In this document: in pieces, positions 24,454-32,068 of the stretch
How positions within the stretch are numbered: position 1 is the first letter of the stretch
Layout: every line of letters begins with the position of its first letter
Assembly (NCBI GenBank): GCA_963828015.1
Contig: CAWHCD010000006.1
Coordinates: 186,001 to 250,000 of the forward strand
Direction: 5' to 3'
DNA from: CAVPUA01 sp963828015
Lineage (GTDB): Bacteria; Actinomycetota; Actinomycetes; Mycobacteriales; Jatrophihabitantaceae
DNA: 64,000 nucleotides
Position numbers and translations under genes: made by a program
Notes under the pieces: model-generated
What the model was told of the DNA's origin: nothing
The model's input: only the letters and a program-made list of their open reading frames with translations
Databases searched by the model: none

Positions 24454-25833
24454 CTAGCCGTGGACGTGCAGCGGCTTGCCGGCGAGGGCCAGGTGAGCCT
24501 CGCCGATGGCCTCCGACTGCGATGGGTGCGGGTGGATGAAGGTCGCGACCTCAGCGGGCAGCGCCTCCCAGTTGTAGATCAACTGCGCTTCGGCGATCAA
24601 CTCTCCGACGCGCGCGCCGACCATGTGCACGCCGAGCACTGGACCGTCCTTCTCGGCCACGAGCTTGACCGCGCCCGCCGTCTTGAGGATCTGGCTCTTG
24701 CCGTTGCCGCCCAGGTCGTAGGTCAGCGTGGTGATCTTGTCGGCACCGAGGCGCTCCGCGGCCTGCGCCTCGGTCAGCCCGACGGAGGCCACCTCGGGCT
24801 CGGAGTAGGTGATGCGAGGTACGCCGGCGTAGTCGATCGGGACGACTGGCAGCCCAGCGATGTGCTCGGCGACCAGGATGCCCTCCTGGAAGCCGACGTG
24901 GGCCAGTTGCAGCGTCGGGATCAGATCGCCGACCGCGTACACACCCTCGACGCTGGTGCGGCAGAACTCATCGACGACCACGAAGCCGCGGTCGAGGGTG
25001 ATGCCGTTCTCCTCGTAGCCCAGATCGGCCGATGTGGGCCCGCGGCCCACCGCGACCAACAGCAGCTCGGCGTCGATCGTGTCGCCGCCTTCCAGGTGCA
25101 CGCGCACACCCGAGTCGGTCGGCTCGACGCGCTCGAACCGCACGCCCAGCTTGAAGTCGATCTTGCGCCGGCGGAACGCCCGCTCGAGCAGCTTGGAGTT
25201 CGCCTCATCCTCCAGGGGCACCAGATGCGGCAGCGCCTCGACGATGGTGACCTTAGTGCCGAACGAGGTCCAGGCGCTCGCGAACTCGCAGCCGATCACC
25301 CCGCCGCCGAGCACGACGGCCGATGCCGGCACGTGGTCCAGCTCCAAGGCGTGTTCGCTGGCCAGGACGCGCGTGCCGTCCAACTGCAGTCCCGGCAGGG
25401 TTCGCGAGTACGAGCCGGTGGCCAGGATGACGTTCGTACCGGTGTAGGTGTCGGCGCCGACGGTGACCGTCTTGGCGCCGGTCAGCCGGCCCGCGCCCTC
25501 GACGACAGTGATGCCCCGGCTCTTAACCAGTCCTTGAAGGCCCTTGTAGAGGCGTCCGATGACGGTGTCCTTGTAGTTGTTCACCGCCGGCATGTCGATG
25601 CCCTCGAAGGTCGCCTTGACGCCGAACTGTTCGCTCTCTCGCGCACCGTCGGCGATCTCGCCGGCGTGCAGCAGGGCCTTGGTCGGGATGCAGCCGCGAT
25701 GCAGGCAGGTGCCGCCGACCTTGTCCTTCTCGACGAGGACGACGGATTTGCCGAGCTCAGCGGCCCGTAGCGCCGCGGCATACCCGCCGCTGCCGCCGCC
25801 CAGGATGACGAGGTCGGACTGGTGATCGGTCAC
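24454..25833 (-). CDS. lpdA: Dihydrolipoamide dehydrogenase (E3)
   Basis: FAD enzyme that reoxidises dihydrolipoamide with NAD+. The 459 residues show the FAD motif ILGGGSGGYAAAL, the redox disulfide GGTCLHRGCIPTK, the NAD-binding VVLGGGVIGCEFASAW, VYAVGDL for the second FAD contact, and the C-terminal HPHPSQSEA with the catalytic His-Glu pair. It lies 43 bases upstream of the E2 gene, so E3-E2-epimerase form an operon. The GTG start follows GGGAGCC. Confidence 0.95.
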   Translation of the reverse strand: MTDHQSDLVILGGGSGGYAAALRAAELGKSVVLVEKDKVGGTCLHRGCIPTKALLHAGEIADGARESEQFGVKATFEGIDMPAVNNYKDTVIGRLYKGLQGLVKSRGITVVEGAGRLTGAKTVTVGADTYTGTNVILATGSYSRTLPGLQLDGTRVLASEHALELDHVPASAVVLGGGVIGCEFASAWTSFGTKVTIVEALPHLVPLEDEANSKLLERAFRRRKIDFKLGVRFERVEPTDSGVRVHLEGGDTIDAELLLVAVGRGPTSADLGYEENGITLDRGFVVVDEFCRTSVEGVYAVGDLIPTLQLAHVGFQEGILVAEHIAGLPVVPIDYAGVPRITYSEPEVASVGLTEAQAAERLGADKITTLTYDLGGNGKSQILKTAGAVKLVAEKDGPVLGVHMVGARVGELIAEAQLIYNWEALPAEVATFIHPHPSQSEAIGEAHLALAGKPLHVHG

Positions 25834-26008
25834 TGCGTTGGCTCCCGTGCTTCGTCGTTGGCCTCGCGGCCGTCTCGTTGTCTATCTTGCCCTAGCTGAG
25901 AACGTCGGCAAGCGACGGGATCATCCAAGTCATTTCTCTGCGACAGGTGTCATTATCGGGTGGCGACGCACCCAGCGCCGCGGCGGTGAAGGGATCATCG
26001 GGGTAGCA

Positions 26009-26353
26009 ATGTTCGGACGCAACAAGACTCGACCTGGGACGCTGCGCAGTGCGGATTCGGCCGATCTGGAACACCTGAAGGCGTTCCTGGCCTCCCGTGA
26101 GGGCGTCGAGGGCTACCTCGAGCCGCGGACGGCCGTGACCGAGACCACCGTCGTGCTGGTGGCCGCCACCGGGGAGTGGACGCGGCGGCGGGTGCCCGAC
26201 CCGCAGGCCGCCCGTGACTTCGCCCGCAAGAACGCCATGCCGATCTATGACGTCGCCCATGTCGGCTATCCGCAACGCATGCGGGACTGGACGGCCCGCC
26301 GCAAGGCGATGGGTGAAACCGGAGTCCCCAAGGGTGGCGGCCCGGCGAGCTAG
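26009..26353 (+). CDS. Conserved actinobacterial protein of unknown function
   Basis: A 114-residue soluble protein (MFGRNKTRPGTLRS at the start). The middle (VEGYLEPRTAVTETTVVLVAATGEWTRRRV) looks like a beta-hairpin domain, followed by QAARDFARKNAMPIYDVAHVGYPQRMRDW. I do not recognise a characterised family, though it resembles small proteins found near pepA and lpd in other actinobacteria. The upstream extension to 25838 would overlap the lpd promoter and lacks coding character. The stop shares CTAG with the converging pepA. Confidence 0.8.
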   Translation: MFGRNKTRPGTLRSADSADLEHLKAFLASREGVEGYLEPRTAVTETTVVLVAATGEWTRRRVPDPQAARDFARKNAMPIYDVAHVGYPQRMRDWTARRKAMGETGVPKGGGPAS

Positions 26354-27825
26354 CCGGCCAGGTCCTCGAGCGTGGCCACGATCGTCCGGACGACGGCGCC
26401 TGTGCCGCCCTTGGGCGTGTAGTCGTGCGCACCCCCGAGGTTCCAGCCCGGACCGGCGATGTCCAGGTGGACCCAGGGCAGCCCGGCGGGCACGAAATCG
26501 CCCAGGAAGTGTCCGGCCACGAGCATCCCGCCCCATCGATCACCGCTGATGTTGACCAGGTCGGCGACCGGGGAGTCCAGGCCGGCGCGTAGCTCGGGCG
26601 GCAGTGGCATGGACCAGACCGCCTCACCGTTGGCGTTGCCATTGGCGCTGACCCGGTCACGGAAGGCCTCGTCACCCATCGCGCCGATCACGCGGGGCCC
26701 GAGCGCGACCAGTTGCGCGCCGGTGAGGGTGGAGGTCTCGATGAGGTAGTCGGGGTTGTCCTCGCTGGCCCGGACGATGGCGTCGGCCAGGATCAGCCGG
26801 CCCTCGGCATCGGTGTCGCCGACCTCGACCGTCCGCCCGCCCCGCAGGGTCAGGACGTCCGAGGGCCGGTAGGACGTTCCCGAGGGCATGTTCTCGGCCA
26901 TCGGGACGGTCGCGATGACCTCGATCGGCAGGCGCAGCTGGGCCGCGGCGATCACCGAGGCGATCACCGCCGCCGCGCCACCCATGTCCGACTTCATCCA
27001 GGACATATTGGCCAGCTTGATGTTCAGGCCGCCGGAGTCGAAGGTGATCCCCTTGCCCACGAGGGCCACCTTGGCGCGCGGACGGGCCGGCCGGTAGGTG
27101 AGACGCACCAGCCGGGGTGGACGTACCGAGCCGGATCCGACCGCGAGGATGGCGCCGAACTTGCCCCTCCGCAGCGCCCGCTCGTCCAGGATCTCGACGG
27201 TGACGCCGGCCGCTTCGGCGGCTGTGGCGGCTCGTTCGGCCAGGGTGGCCGGGTACAGGTCGTTGGGCGGGGTGTTGACCAGGTCACGCGCGAACACGAC
27301 ACCGGCGGCGACCGTCTCGGCCCGCCGGATCGCCTTGCGCAGGGCGGCATCGCGGGGTGCGGTGACGGCAACGTCGATGCGGGTAAGCGCGGTGGGCGCC
27401 GGGTTGCTCTTGTACTTGGTGAAGCGGTAGGCGCCCAGCAGCGCACCCTCGGCGACCGCGGGGGCGAGCTGGTCCGGCCCCAACGCGATGTGCACCCGCG
27501 CGGCTCCGGAGATCGCCCGCAGCGCCGCGCCGGCGGCCCGGCGCGCCTGCTCCGCGCCCAGGTCGCCGTCCTTTCGCCCCAGCCCGGCGACAACGACCAG
27601 GGGGAAGCGCGCCAACCCGAGGGTGGGGATCTTGGTCGTTTCATCGGCGGCACCGGTGCTGCCGGCGGCGCGCAGCGCAGCGGCCAGCCGTCCGCCCAGC
27701 GCGCGGTCGATCGAGCGAGCGGCCGCGTCGAGTTCGGGCGCGGAACCGGCGGCGGCGCTGAAGGCGCCGACCACCACCGCGGCGGTGGGTTCGAGCGCGG
27801 CGTCGACGAGCTTGATCGAAGGCAT
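26350..27825 (-). CDS. pepA: Leucyl aminopeptidase (M17 family)
   Basis: Cytosolic dimetal aminopeptidase, 491 residues. The catalytic half shows VGKGITFDSGGLNIK (metal-binding Lys and Asp), MKSDMGGAAAV, and the M17 signature in the form DTDAEGRLILADA, where most members have NTDAEGR. The metal-binding Asp and Glu are kept. The ATG at 27825 is favoured over a much longer frame because a TAGGAT box lies seven bases upstream and the extension runs through gcvT. It is divergent from gcvT with only 34 bases between start codons. Confidence 0.93.
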   Translation of the reverse strand: MPSIKLVDAALEPTAAVVVGAFSAAAGSAPELDAAARSIDRALGGRLAAALRAAGSTGAADETTKIPTLGLARFPLVVVAGLGRKDGDLGAEQARRAAGAALRAISGAARVHIALGPDQLAPAVAEGALLGAYRFTKYKSNPAPTALTRIDVAVTAPRDAALRKAIRRAETVAAGVVFARDLVNTPPNDLYPATLAERAATAAEAAGVTVEILDERALRRGKFGAILAVGSGSVRPPRLVRLTYRPARPRAKVALVGKGITFDSGGLNIKLANMSWMKSDMGGAAAVIASVIAAAQLRLPIEVIATVPMAENMPSGTSYRPSDVLTLRGGRTVEVGDTDAEGRLILADAIVRASEDNPDYLIETSTLTGAQLVALGPRVIGAMGDEAFRDRVSANGNANGEAVWSMPLPPELRAGLDSPVADLVNISGDRWGGMLVAGHFLGDFVPAGLPWVHLDIAGPGWNLGGAHDYTPKGGTGAVVRTIVATLEDLAG

Positions 27826-27832
27826 GGAGCAG

Positions 27833-27852
27833 ATCCTAGGGGCCTCTAGGCT
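27833..27852. promoter_or_regulatory. Back-to-back -10 boxes of pepA and gcvT
   Basis: TAGGAT on the minus strand (27833-27838) serves pepA and TAGGCT on the plus strand (27847-27852) serves gcvT, each seven bases from its ATG. In the 34-base spacer the -35 region of each promoter must fall inside or at the start of the other gene. Confidence 0.55.
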
Positions 27853-27859
27853 GCTGGCT

Positions 27860-28963
27860 ATGACCGACCTCAAGCGTTCGCCGCTCTTCGATCGCCATGT
27901 CGCTCTCGGGGCCAAGCTGGCCGATTTCGGCGGGTGGGAGATGCCGATCGAGTACACCGCGAGCGGCGGCGGCGTACTCAAGGAGCACGCCGCGGTGCGC
28001 GAGGCGGTCGGGATCTTCGACGTGTCCCACCTGGGCAAGGCGACGGTTCGCGGCCCGGGGGCGGCCGCCTTCGTCAACACCTGCCTGACCAATGACCTGG
28101 CTCGCATCCAGCCCGGCCAGGCGCAATACACCTTGTGTTGTACCGAGTCCGGGGGAGTGATCGACGACCTGATCGCCTATCTGCTCGATCCCGACGAGGT
28201 GTTCCTCGTGCCCAACGCGGCCAACACCGCTCAGGTCGTCGCGCTATTGGTCGCGGCCGCGCCGGACGCGGTCACGGTCACGGATCAGCACGAGCAATTC
28301 GGCGTCCTGGCCGTGCAGGGCCCGCGCTCGGTCGAGCTGCTCGAGCGGCTCGGGCTGCCGACCCAACAGCCGTACATGGGCTACGTGGACGCCACCTTCG
28401 ACGGTCGGGCCGTGCGCGTCTGCCGCACCGGCTATACCGGTGAGCACGGCTACGAACTCATCCCGGCTTGGGCCGACACAGAGGCGCTGTGGGACGCGCT
28501 GATCGCCGCCGGGACCGGGCTCGGCGCGATGCCGGCCGGTCTGGGCGCGCGCGACACGTTGCGGACCGAGATGGGCTATCCGCTGCACGGGCAGGACCTG
28601 TCACCGACGATCTCGCCGGTGCAGGCCCGGTCGGGCTGGGCCGTGGGCTGGTCCAAGCCGGCCTTCTGGGGGCGCGATGCCCTGCTGAGCGAGCGGGCGT
28701 CCGGTGCCCAAAGCCTGCTGTGGGGCCTGGACGCGCTCGATCGCGGCATTCCGCGTGCCCACATGGCCGTGCTGGACGCAGCCGGGTCGACCGTGGGCGA
28801 GGTGACGAGCGGGACGTTCTCGCCCACGCTCAAGCACGGCATCGGTCTGGCCCTGCTCGCCGCGACGGTGGCCGAAGGGGACGAGCTCAGCGTCGATGTT
28901 CGCGGCCGGGCTTGCCCGGTGCGGGTGGTCAAGCCGCCCTTCGTCGAGTCACACGTGCGCTGA
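27860..28963 (+). CDS. gcvT: Glycine cleavage T-protein (aminomethyltransferase)
   Basis: Releases ammonia from the H-protein aminomethyl arm and passes the C1 unit to tetrahydrofolate. The 367 residues include FGGWEMPIEY, GIFDVSHLGKATVRG, the folate-binding region RTGYTGEHGYEL and LGARDTLRTEMGYPLHG. The catalytic Asp lies in the FDVSHLG segment. The ATG at 27860 is set by homology and the -10 box. No gcvH or gcvP is nearby, as in other actinobacteria, where gcvT sits beside pepA. Confidence 0.95.
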   Translation: MTDLKRSPLFDRHVALGAKLADFGGWEMPIEYTASGGGVLKEHAAVREAVGIFDVSHLGKATVRGPGAAAFVNTCLTNDLARIQPGQAQYTLCCTESGGVIDDLIAYLLDPDEVFLVPNAANTAQVVALLVAAAPDAVTVTDQHEQFGVLAVQGPRSVELLERLGLPTQQPYMGYVDATFDGRAVRVCRTGYTGEHGYELIPAWADTEALWDALIAAGTGLGAMPAGLGARDTLRTEMGYPLHGQDLSPTISPVQARSGWAVGWSKPAFWGRDALLSERASGAQSLLWGLDALDRGIPRAHMAVLDAAGSTVGEVTSGTFSPTLKHGIGLALLAATVAEGDELSVDVRGRACPVRVVKPPFVESHVR

Positions 28964-28970
28964 GCGCAGC

Positions 28971-29930
28971 TCACCCAGGCGCTGAGCGCAGCTGCAGGGC
29001 AGCCTGGATCAGGTCGAAGGCGAGCAGTCCACCGGTGCCATCGCCGGTCGTGATGGACAGGGTCAACGGGCTCGGGCTGATCAGCTGGGCCACCGCTACT
29101 TCATGGGCCGGTTCGGGGGTCAGCTGGGCTACGCGCCACCAACTGGCGGCACGCGGCACGGCCGAGCCGACCGCCATCGCCGCCGCGGCCGCGGCGAGGC
29201 CGTCCAGCAGCACTGGCGTGCGCCGTAGCGCGGCCTGCAAGACGAACGCGGCCATCGCGGCCAGGTCGGCGCCACCGGCCACCCGCAACAGCTCGACCGG
29301 CTCCGACCGGTGCGGGCGGGCGCGGAGCCGGGCATCACGCACGGCCGAGGCCTTGCGCATCCACGCCGCGTCATCGATCCCGCTGCCGCGACCGACGCAG
29401 CGGGTCGGCTCGATCGAGCTGAGCAGCGAGATCACGGCGGACGCGGCCGTGGTCGTGCCCGCTCCGACGGCGGCCACGATCAGCAGATCGGCACCGGCGT
29501 CGATCTCGTCGTCGGCCCACTGGCGACCGTCCGCCAATGCTGAGGCCAGCGCCACCTCACTGAGTGCGTCCTCGACGTCGATGCGGGCACTGGCGGCCAG
29601 TTCCACGACGCGAACGCCGACTCCGGATCGCTCGGCCAGGGCGGACACGCCCGCGCTGCCGGAGCGAATCTGCGCTGCCGCCTGGCCGGCCCAGCCCGGC
29701 TCGTGGCGGGAGACCCCTGCGCTGGCGACGCCGTGATCGGCGGCGAAGACGACCAGCCGGGGTCGCTGGAGGGGCTTGGGCGGGTGGGCACCCTGCCGGC
29801 CGCAGATCCAGCGGAACAGGTCGTCGAGCTCACCGAGTTGGCCGGCGCCTTCAGCGGCGGCCGATTCGGCGGCGTGGTCGGGCCAGCCGATGTCCTCGGC
29901 CTGGGCGGTGAACTGGTTCACGGCGCCCAT
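28971..29930 (-). CDS. cobT: CobT-like nicotinate-nucleotide:dimethylbenzimidazole phosphoribosyltransferase
   Basis: The family activates dimethylbenzimidazole for the lower ligand of cobalamin. The 319-residue protein has VVFAADHGVASAGVS, VAAVGAGTTTAAS, LRVAGGADLAAMAAFVLQAA and DGLAAAAAAM, all CobT hallmarks. The segment with the catalytic Glu, usually GEGTG, reads GDGTGGLLAF, an Asp for Glu change, and the N-terminal KPxGSLG region is altered to EGAGQLGEL. It is shorter than mycobacterial CobT (361). No cobS or cobU is adjacent. Function as CobT is likely but not certain. The ATG at 29930 is taken because the protein family starts near it. Confidence 0.78.
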   Translation of the reverse strand: MGAVNQFTAQAEDIGWPDHAAESAAAEGAGQLGELDDLFRWICGRQGAHPPKPLQRPRLVVFAADHGVASAGVSRHEPGWAGQAAAQIRSGSAGVSALAERSGVGVRVVELAASARIDVEDALSEVALASALADGRQWADDEIDAGADLLIVAAVGAGTTTAASAVISLLSSIEPTRCVGRGSGIDDAAWMRKASAVRDARLRARPHRSEPVELLRVAGGADLAAMAAFVLQAALRRTPVLLDGLAAAAAAMAVGSAVPRAASWWRVAQLTPEPAHEVAVAQLISPSPLTLSITTGDGTGGLLAFDLIQAALQLRSAPG

Positions 29931-29989
29931 CCTGCCCGACCGGCCGGCCGCTAGCGTGTCAGTGAGACCCATCCCAGCTGGAGGCACAG

Positions 29990-30187
29990 ATGACCTGGAC
30001 GTGGCGCATGTATGACGCCGAGGGCAGCACCGTGCCGGTCACGGCTGCCAGCCAGCCGACGCAGTCCGATGCGGAGTCCTGGCTGGGTGAGCATTGGCGT
30101 GAACTGCTCGAACAGGGCGTGGCGTCGGTGAGCCTGTTCGAGCACGGACGGATGGAATACGGCCCGATGTCGCTGGCTCAGGACTGA
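29990..30187 (+). CDS. Small conserved protein of unknown function
   Basis: A 65-residue acidic soluble protein (MTWTWRMYDAEG at the start, ending HGRMEYGPMSLAQD), probably one compact alpha/beta domain with a central amphipathic helix (ESWLGEHWRELLEQG). A strong GGAGG lies six bases before the ATG and TAGCGT upstream could be its -10 box. I do not know its function. It is divergent from cobT and converges on a DUF3043 gene six bases further on. Confidence 0.75.
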   Translation: MTWTWRMYDAEGSTVPVTAASQPTQSDAESWLGEHWRELLEQGVASVSLFEHGRMEYGPMSLAQD

Positions 30188-30193
30188 ATCAGG

Positions 30194-30799
30194 TCAGTCG
30201 ACCGGGTCACCGATCTTGCGCTGCGGCTTGGGGACGCGCCACTTGCGTGGCAGGTAGGCCCGTCCCATCACGTACAGGGTCAGTCCCATCGTCGTTTCGC
30301 GCGTCTCGCCGAACTTGGCGATCGCCAGGCCGCGCACTTTGCGGGCGGTCAGGTAGCACTCGCCCAACAGGATGACCAGCAGGCCGGCCGGGATCAGGCT
30401 GAGGGTCGGGAACCGCAGCGTGATGAGGTAGAGCGGCAGGAGCAGCAAGAGGTAGTTCGCCGCCATACGGTGGCTGTCGACGTAGTTGCGGGTGAACCGG
30501 CGCACGACGCCGCGGTCCTTGCGAGCCAGCGCGTCCTCGTCACCGCGCATCCGGGCTTCGCGGAGCTCGACATTGGAACGGGCCGGCGCCCCCGTGACGC
30601 CCGCGGACTTGCCCTGGGCGGCCTGCTGCTTGCGGCGCTGGGTGGCTTCCTTGGTGGTCTTCGGCGCCGACACCGGTTGACGCCGCGGGGCGGCGTCGCG
30701 CCGCTTGGGCGTCGGGCGGCCCTTGCTCTGGGCGACTTCGGGCTCGGCGAGGGTTTCCGGCTCGGGCTCGGGTTCGGCGGCGGTGCGGCGCAATCTCAC
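30194..30799 (-). CDS. DUF3043 membrane protein
   Basis: A 201-residue actinobacterial membrane protein. The N-terminal 95 residues are charged and low in complexity (Glu/Pro, then Lys/Arg-rich). DKGVVRRFTRNYVDSHRM-type conserved sequence follows (here DRGVVRRFTRNYVDSHRMA), then two membrane helices (about 112-132 and 137-152) and a basic C-terminal region. It corresponds to the Rv2206-type protein near cobT and nadA-like genes; function unknown. It lies 31 bases downstream of nadA on the same strand and may be co-transcribed. Confidence 0.87.
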   Translation of the reverse strand: MRLRRTAAEPEPEPETLAEPEVAQSKGRPTPKRRDAAPRRQPVSAPKTTKEATQRRKQQAAQGKSAGVTGAPARSNVELREARMRGDEDALARKDRGVVRRFTRNYVDSHRMAANYLLLLLPLYLITLRFPTLSLIPAGLLVILLGECYLTARKVRGLAIAKFGETRETTMGLTLYVMGRAYLPRKWRVPKPQRKIGDPVD

Positions 30800-30830
30800 T
30801 GGGCCAGCGTAGCCGGGACGTCAGGCCGGG

Positions 30831-31994
30831 TCAGGCCAGCGCGAGCATCCGGTCCAGGGCGGTGCGGGCGTGCGCGGCCACCAGTGGGTCGACGGTGATC
30901 TGGTTGACGACCTGTCCCGCCTGCAGGGACTCGAGGCTGTACACGAGGTGCGGGAGGTCGATCCGGTTCATCGTCGAGCAGTAGCAGACCGTCTTCTCCA
31001 GAAAGACGATCCTCTTGTCCGGATGCGCCGCGGCCAGCCGCCGGACCAGGTTGAGTTCGGTCCCGACCGCCCACGACGATCCGGGCGGCGCCGCGTCGAT
31101 CGTGGCAATGATGTATTCGGTCGAGCCCACCAGATCGGCCTTTTCGACCACCTCGTAGCGGCACTCGGGATGCACGAGGACCTGCACGTCGGGCACCCGG
31201 ATCCGCACGTCGTCGACGTTCTGAGCGGTGAACCGCCCGTGCACCGAGCAGTGCCCGCGCCACAGGATCATCGTCGCGTCCTGCAGTTGCTGGGCCGTCA
31301 ATCCGCCCGAGGGCTTGCGCGGGTCGAAGAGCACGCAGTCCGAGAGTCCCAGGCCCAACTGGCGCACCGCGGTGTTGCGGCCCAAGTGCTCGTCGGGCAT
31401 GAAGAGCACCTTCGAGCCCTGCTCCAATGCCCACCGCAGGGCGCGCTCGGCGTTGGAGGACGTGCACACCGTGCCGCCGTGCTCGCCGGTGAACCCCTTG
31501 ATCGCCGCCGTGGAGTTCATGTACGTCACCGGCACCGTGGCGTCGGCGACGCCGGCCAGTTCGAGGGCGTCCCAGGCCTGACGTACCTGGGTGATCTCGG
31601 CCATGTCGGCCATCGAGCAACCGGCGGCGAGATCGGGCAGGACGACCTGCTGGCTGGGTGAGGTGAGGATGTCGGCCGATTCGGCCATGAAGTGCACGCC
31701 GCAGAAGACGATGTAGTCCGCGTCCGGCCGGGCCGCCGCCTCGCGGGCGAGTTTGAACGAGTCCCCGGTGACGTCGGCGAACTGGATCACCTCGTCGCGC
31801 TGATAGTGGTGGCCCAGGACGAAGACGCGATCGCCCAGCGCCTGCTTGGCCGCCCATGCCCTTGCGGGCAGGGTGGGGTCCGAGGCCGGCGGGAGCTCTC
31901 CCGGGCAGTCCACGCCCCGTTCGGAGGCCAGGTCCTGGCCGCGGCCCATCAACAACAGCGCCAGCGGGGTCGAGCTCGGTTCAGTGAACGTCAC
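30831..31994 (-). CDS. nadA: Quinolinate synthase
   Basis: [4Fe-4S] enzyme condensing iminoaspartate with dihydroxyacetone phosphate to quinolinate in NAD synthesis. The 387 residues contain LGHHYQRDEVIQFADVTGDSF, FCGVHFMAESADIL, MNSTAAIKG and the cluster cysteines in FCGVHFM, GHCSVH and KTVCYCSTMN. The GTG start is favoured by TAGATT six bases upstream. A 31-base near-perfect palindrome covers that -10 box, so a repressor probably controls it. No nadB or nadC is attached. An A-type Fe-S carrier gene follows nearby at 33185. Confidence 0.95.
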   Translation of the reverse strand: MTFTEPSSTPLALLLMGRGQDLASERGVDCPGELPPASDPTLPARAWAAKQALGDRVFVLGHHYQRDEVIQFADVTGDSFKLAREAAARPDADYIVFCGVHFMAESADILTSPSQQVVLPDLAAGCSMADMAEITQVRQAWDALELAGVADATVPVTYMNSTAAIKGFTGEHGGTVCTSSNAERALRWALEQGSKVLFMPDEHLGRNTAVRQLGLGLSDCVLFDPRKPSGGLTAQQLQDATMILWRGHCSVHGRFTAQNVDDVRIRVPDVQVLVHPECRYEVVEKADLVGSTEYIIATIDAAPPGSSWAVGTELNLVRRLAAAHPDKRIVFLEKTVCYCSTMNRIDLPHLVYSLESLQAGQVVNQITVDPLVAAHARTALDRMLALA

Positions 31995-32000
31995 AGCGCG

Positions 32001-32006
32001 AATCTA
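32001..32006 (-). promoter_or_regulatory. -10 box of leaderless nadA
   Basis: TAGATT on the minus strand, then CGCGCT, then the GTG start at 31994. It is almost wholly inside the palindromic operator. Confidence 0.55.
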
Positions 32007-32032
32007 CGTGTGTTCCACGAACAGACGTAGAT
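32002..32032. promoter_or_regulatory. Palindromic operator overlapping the nadA promoter
   Basis: Arms ATCTACGTGTGTTC and GAACAGACGTAGAT are inverted repeats matching at 13 of 14 positions, separated by CAC. The element spans from the nadA -10 box to about position -36, the classic location for repression. It lies in the 74-base gap between divergent nadA and the DoxX-Rieske gene, so it could control both. NrtR-, NiaR- and NadQ-type regulators are known for nad genes, but I cannot assign the protein. Confidence 0.7.
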
Positions 32033-32068
32033 GATGTACGCCAGCCTCCACCCAACCGAAGGGCGAAG

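Noticed and set aside
26350..28131. A 593-codon reading of pepA
   Set aside because: The extension lies antisense to gcvT and crosses both promoters; homology begins at 27825.
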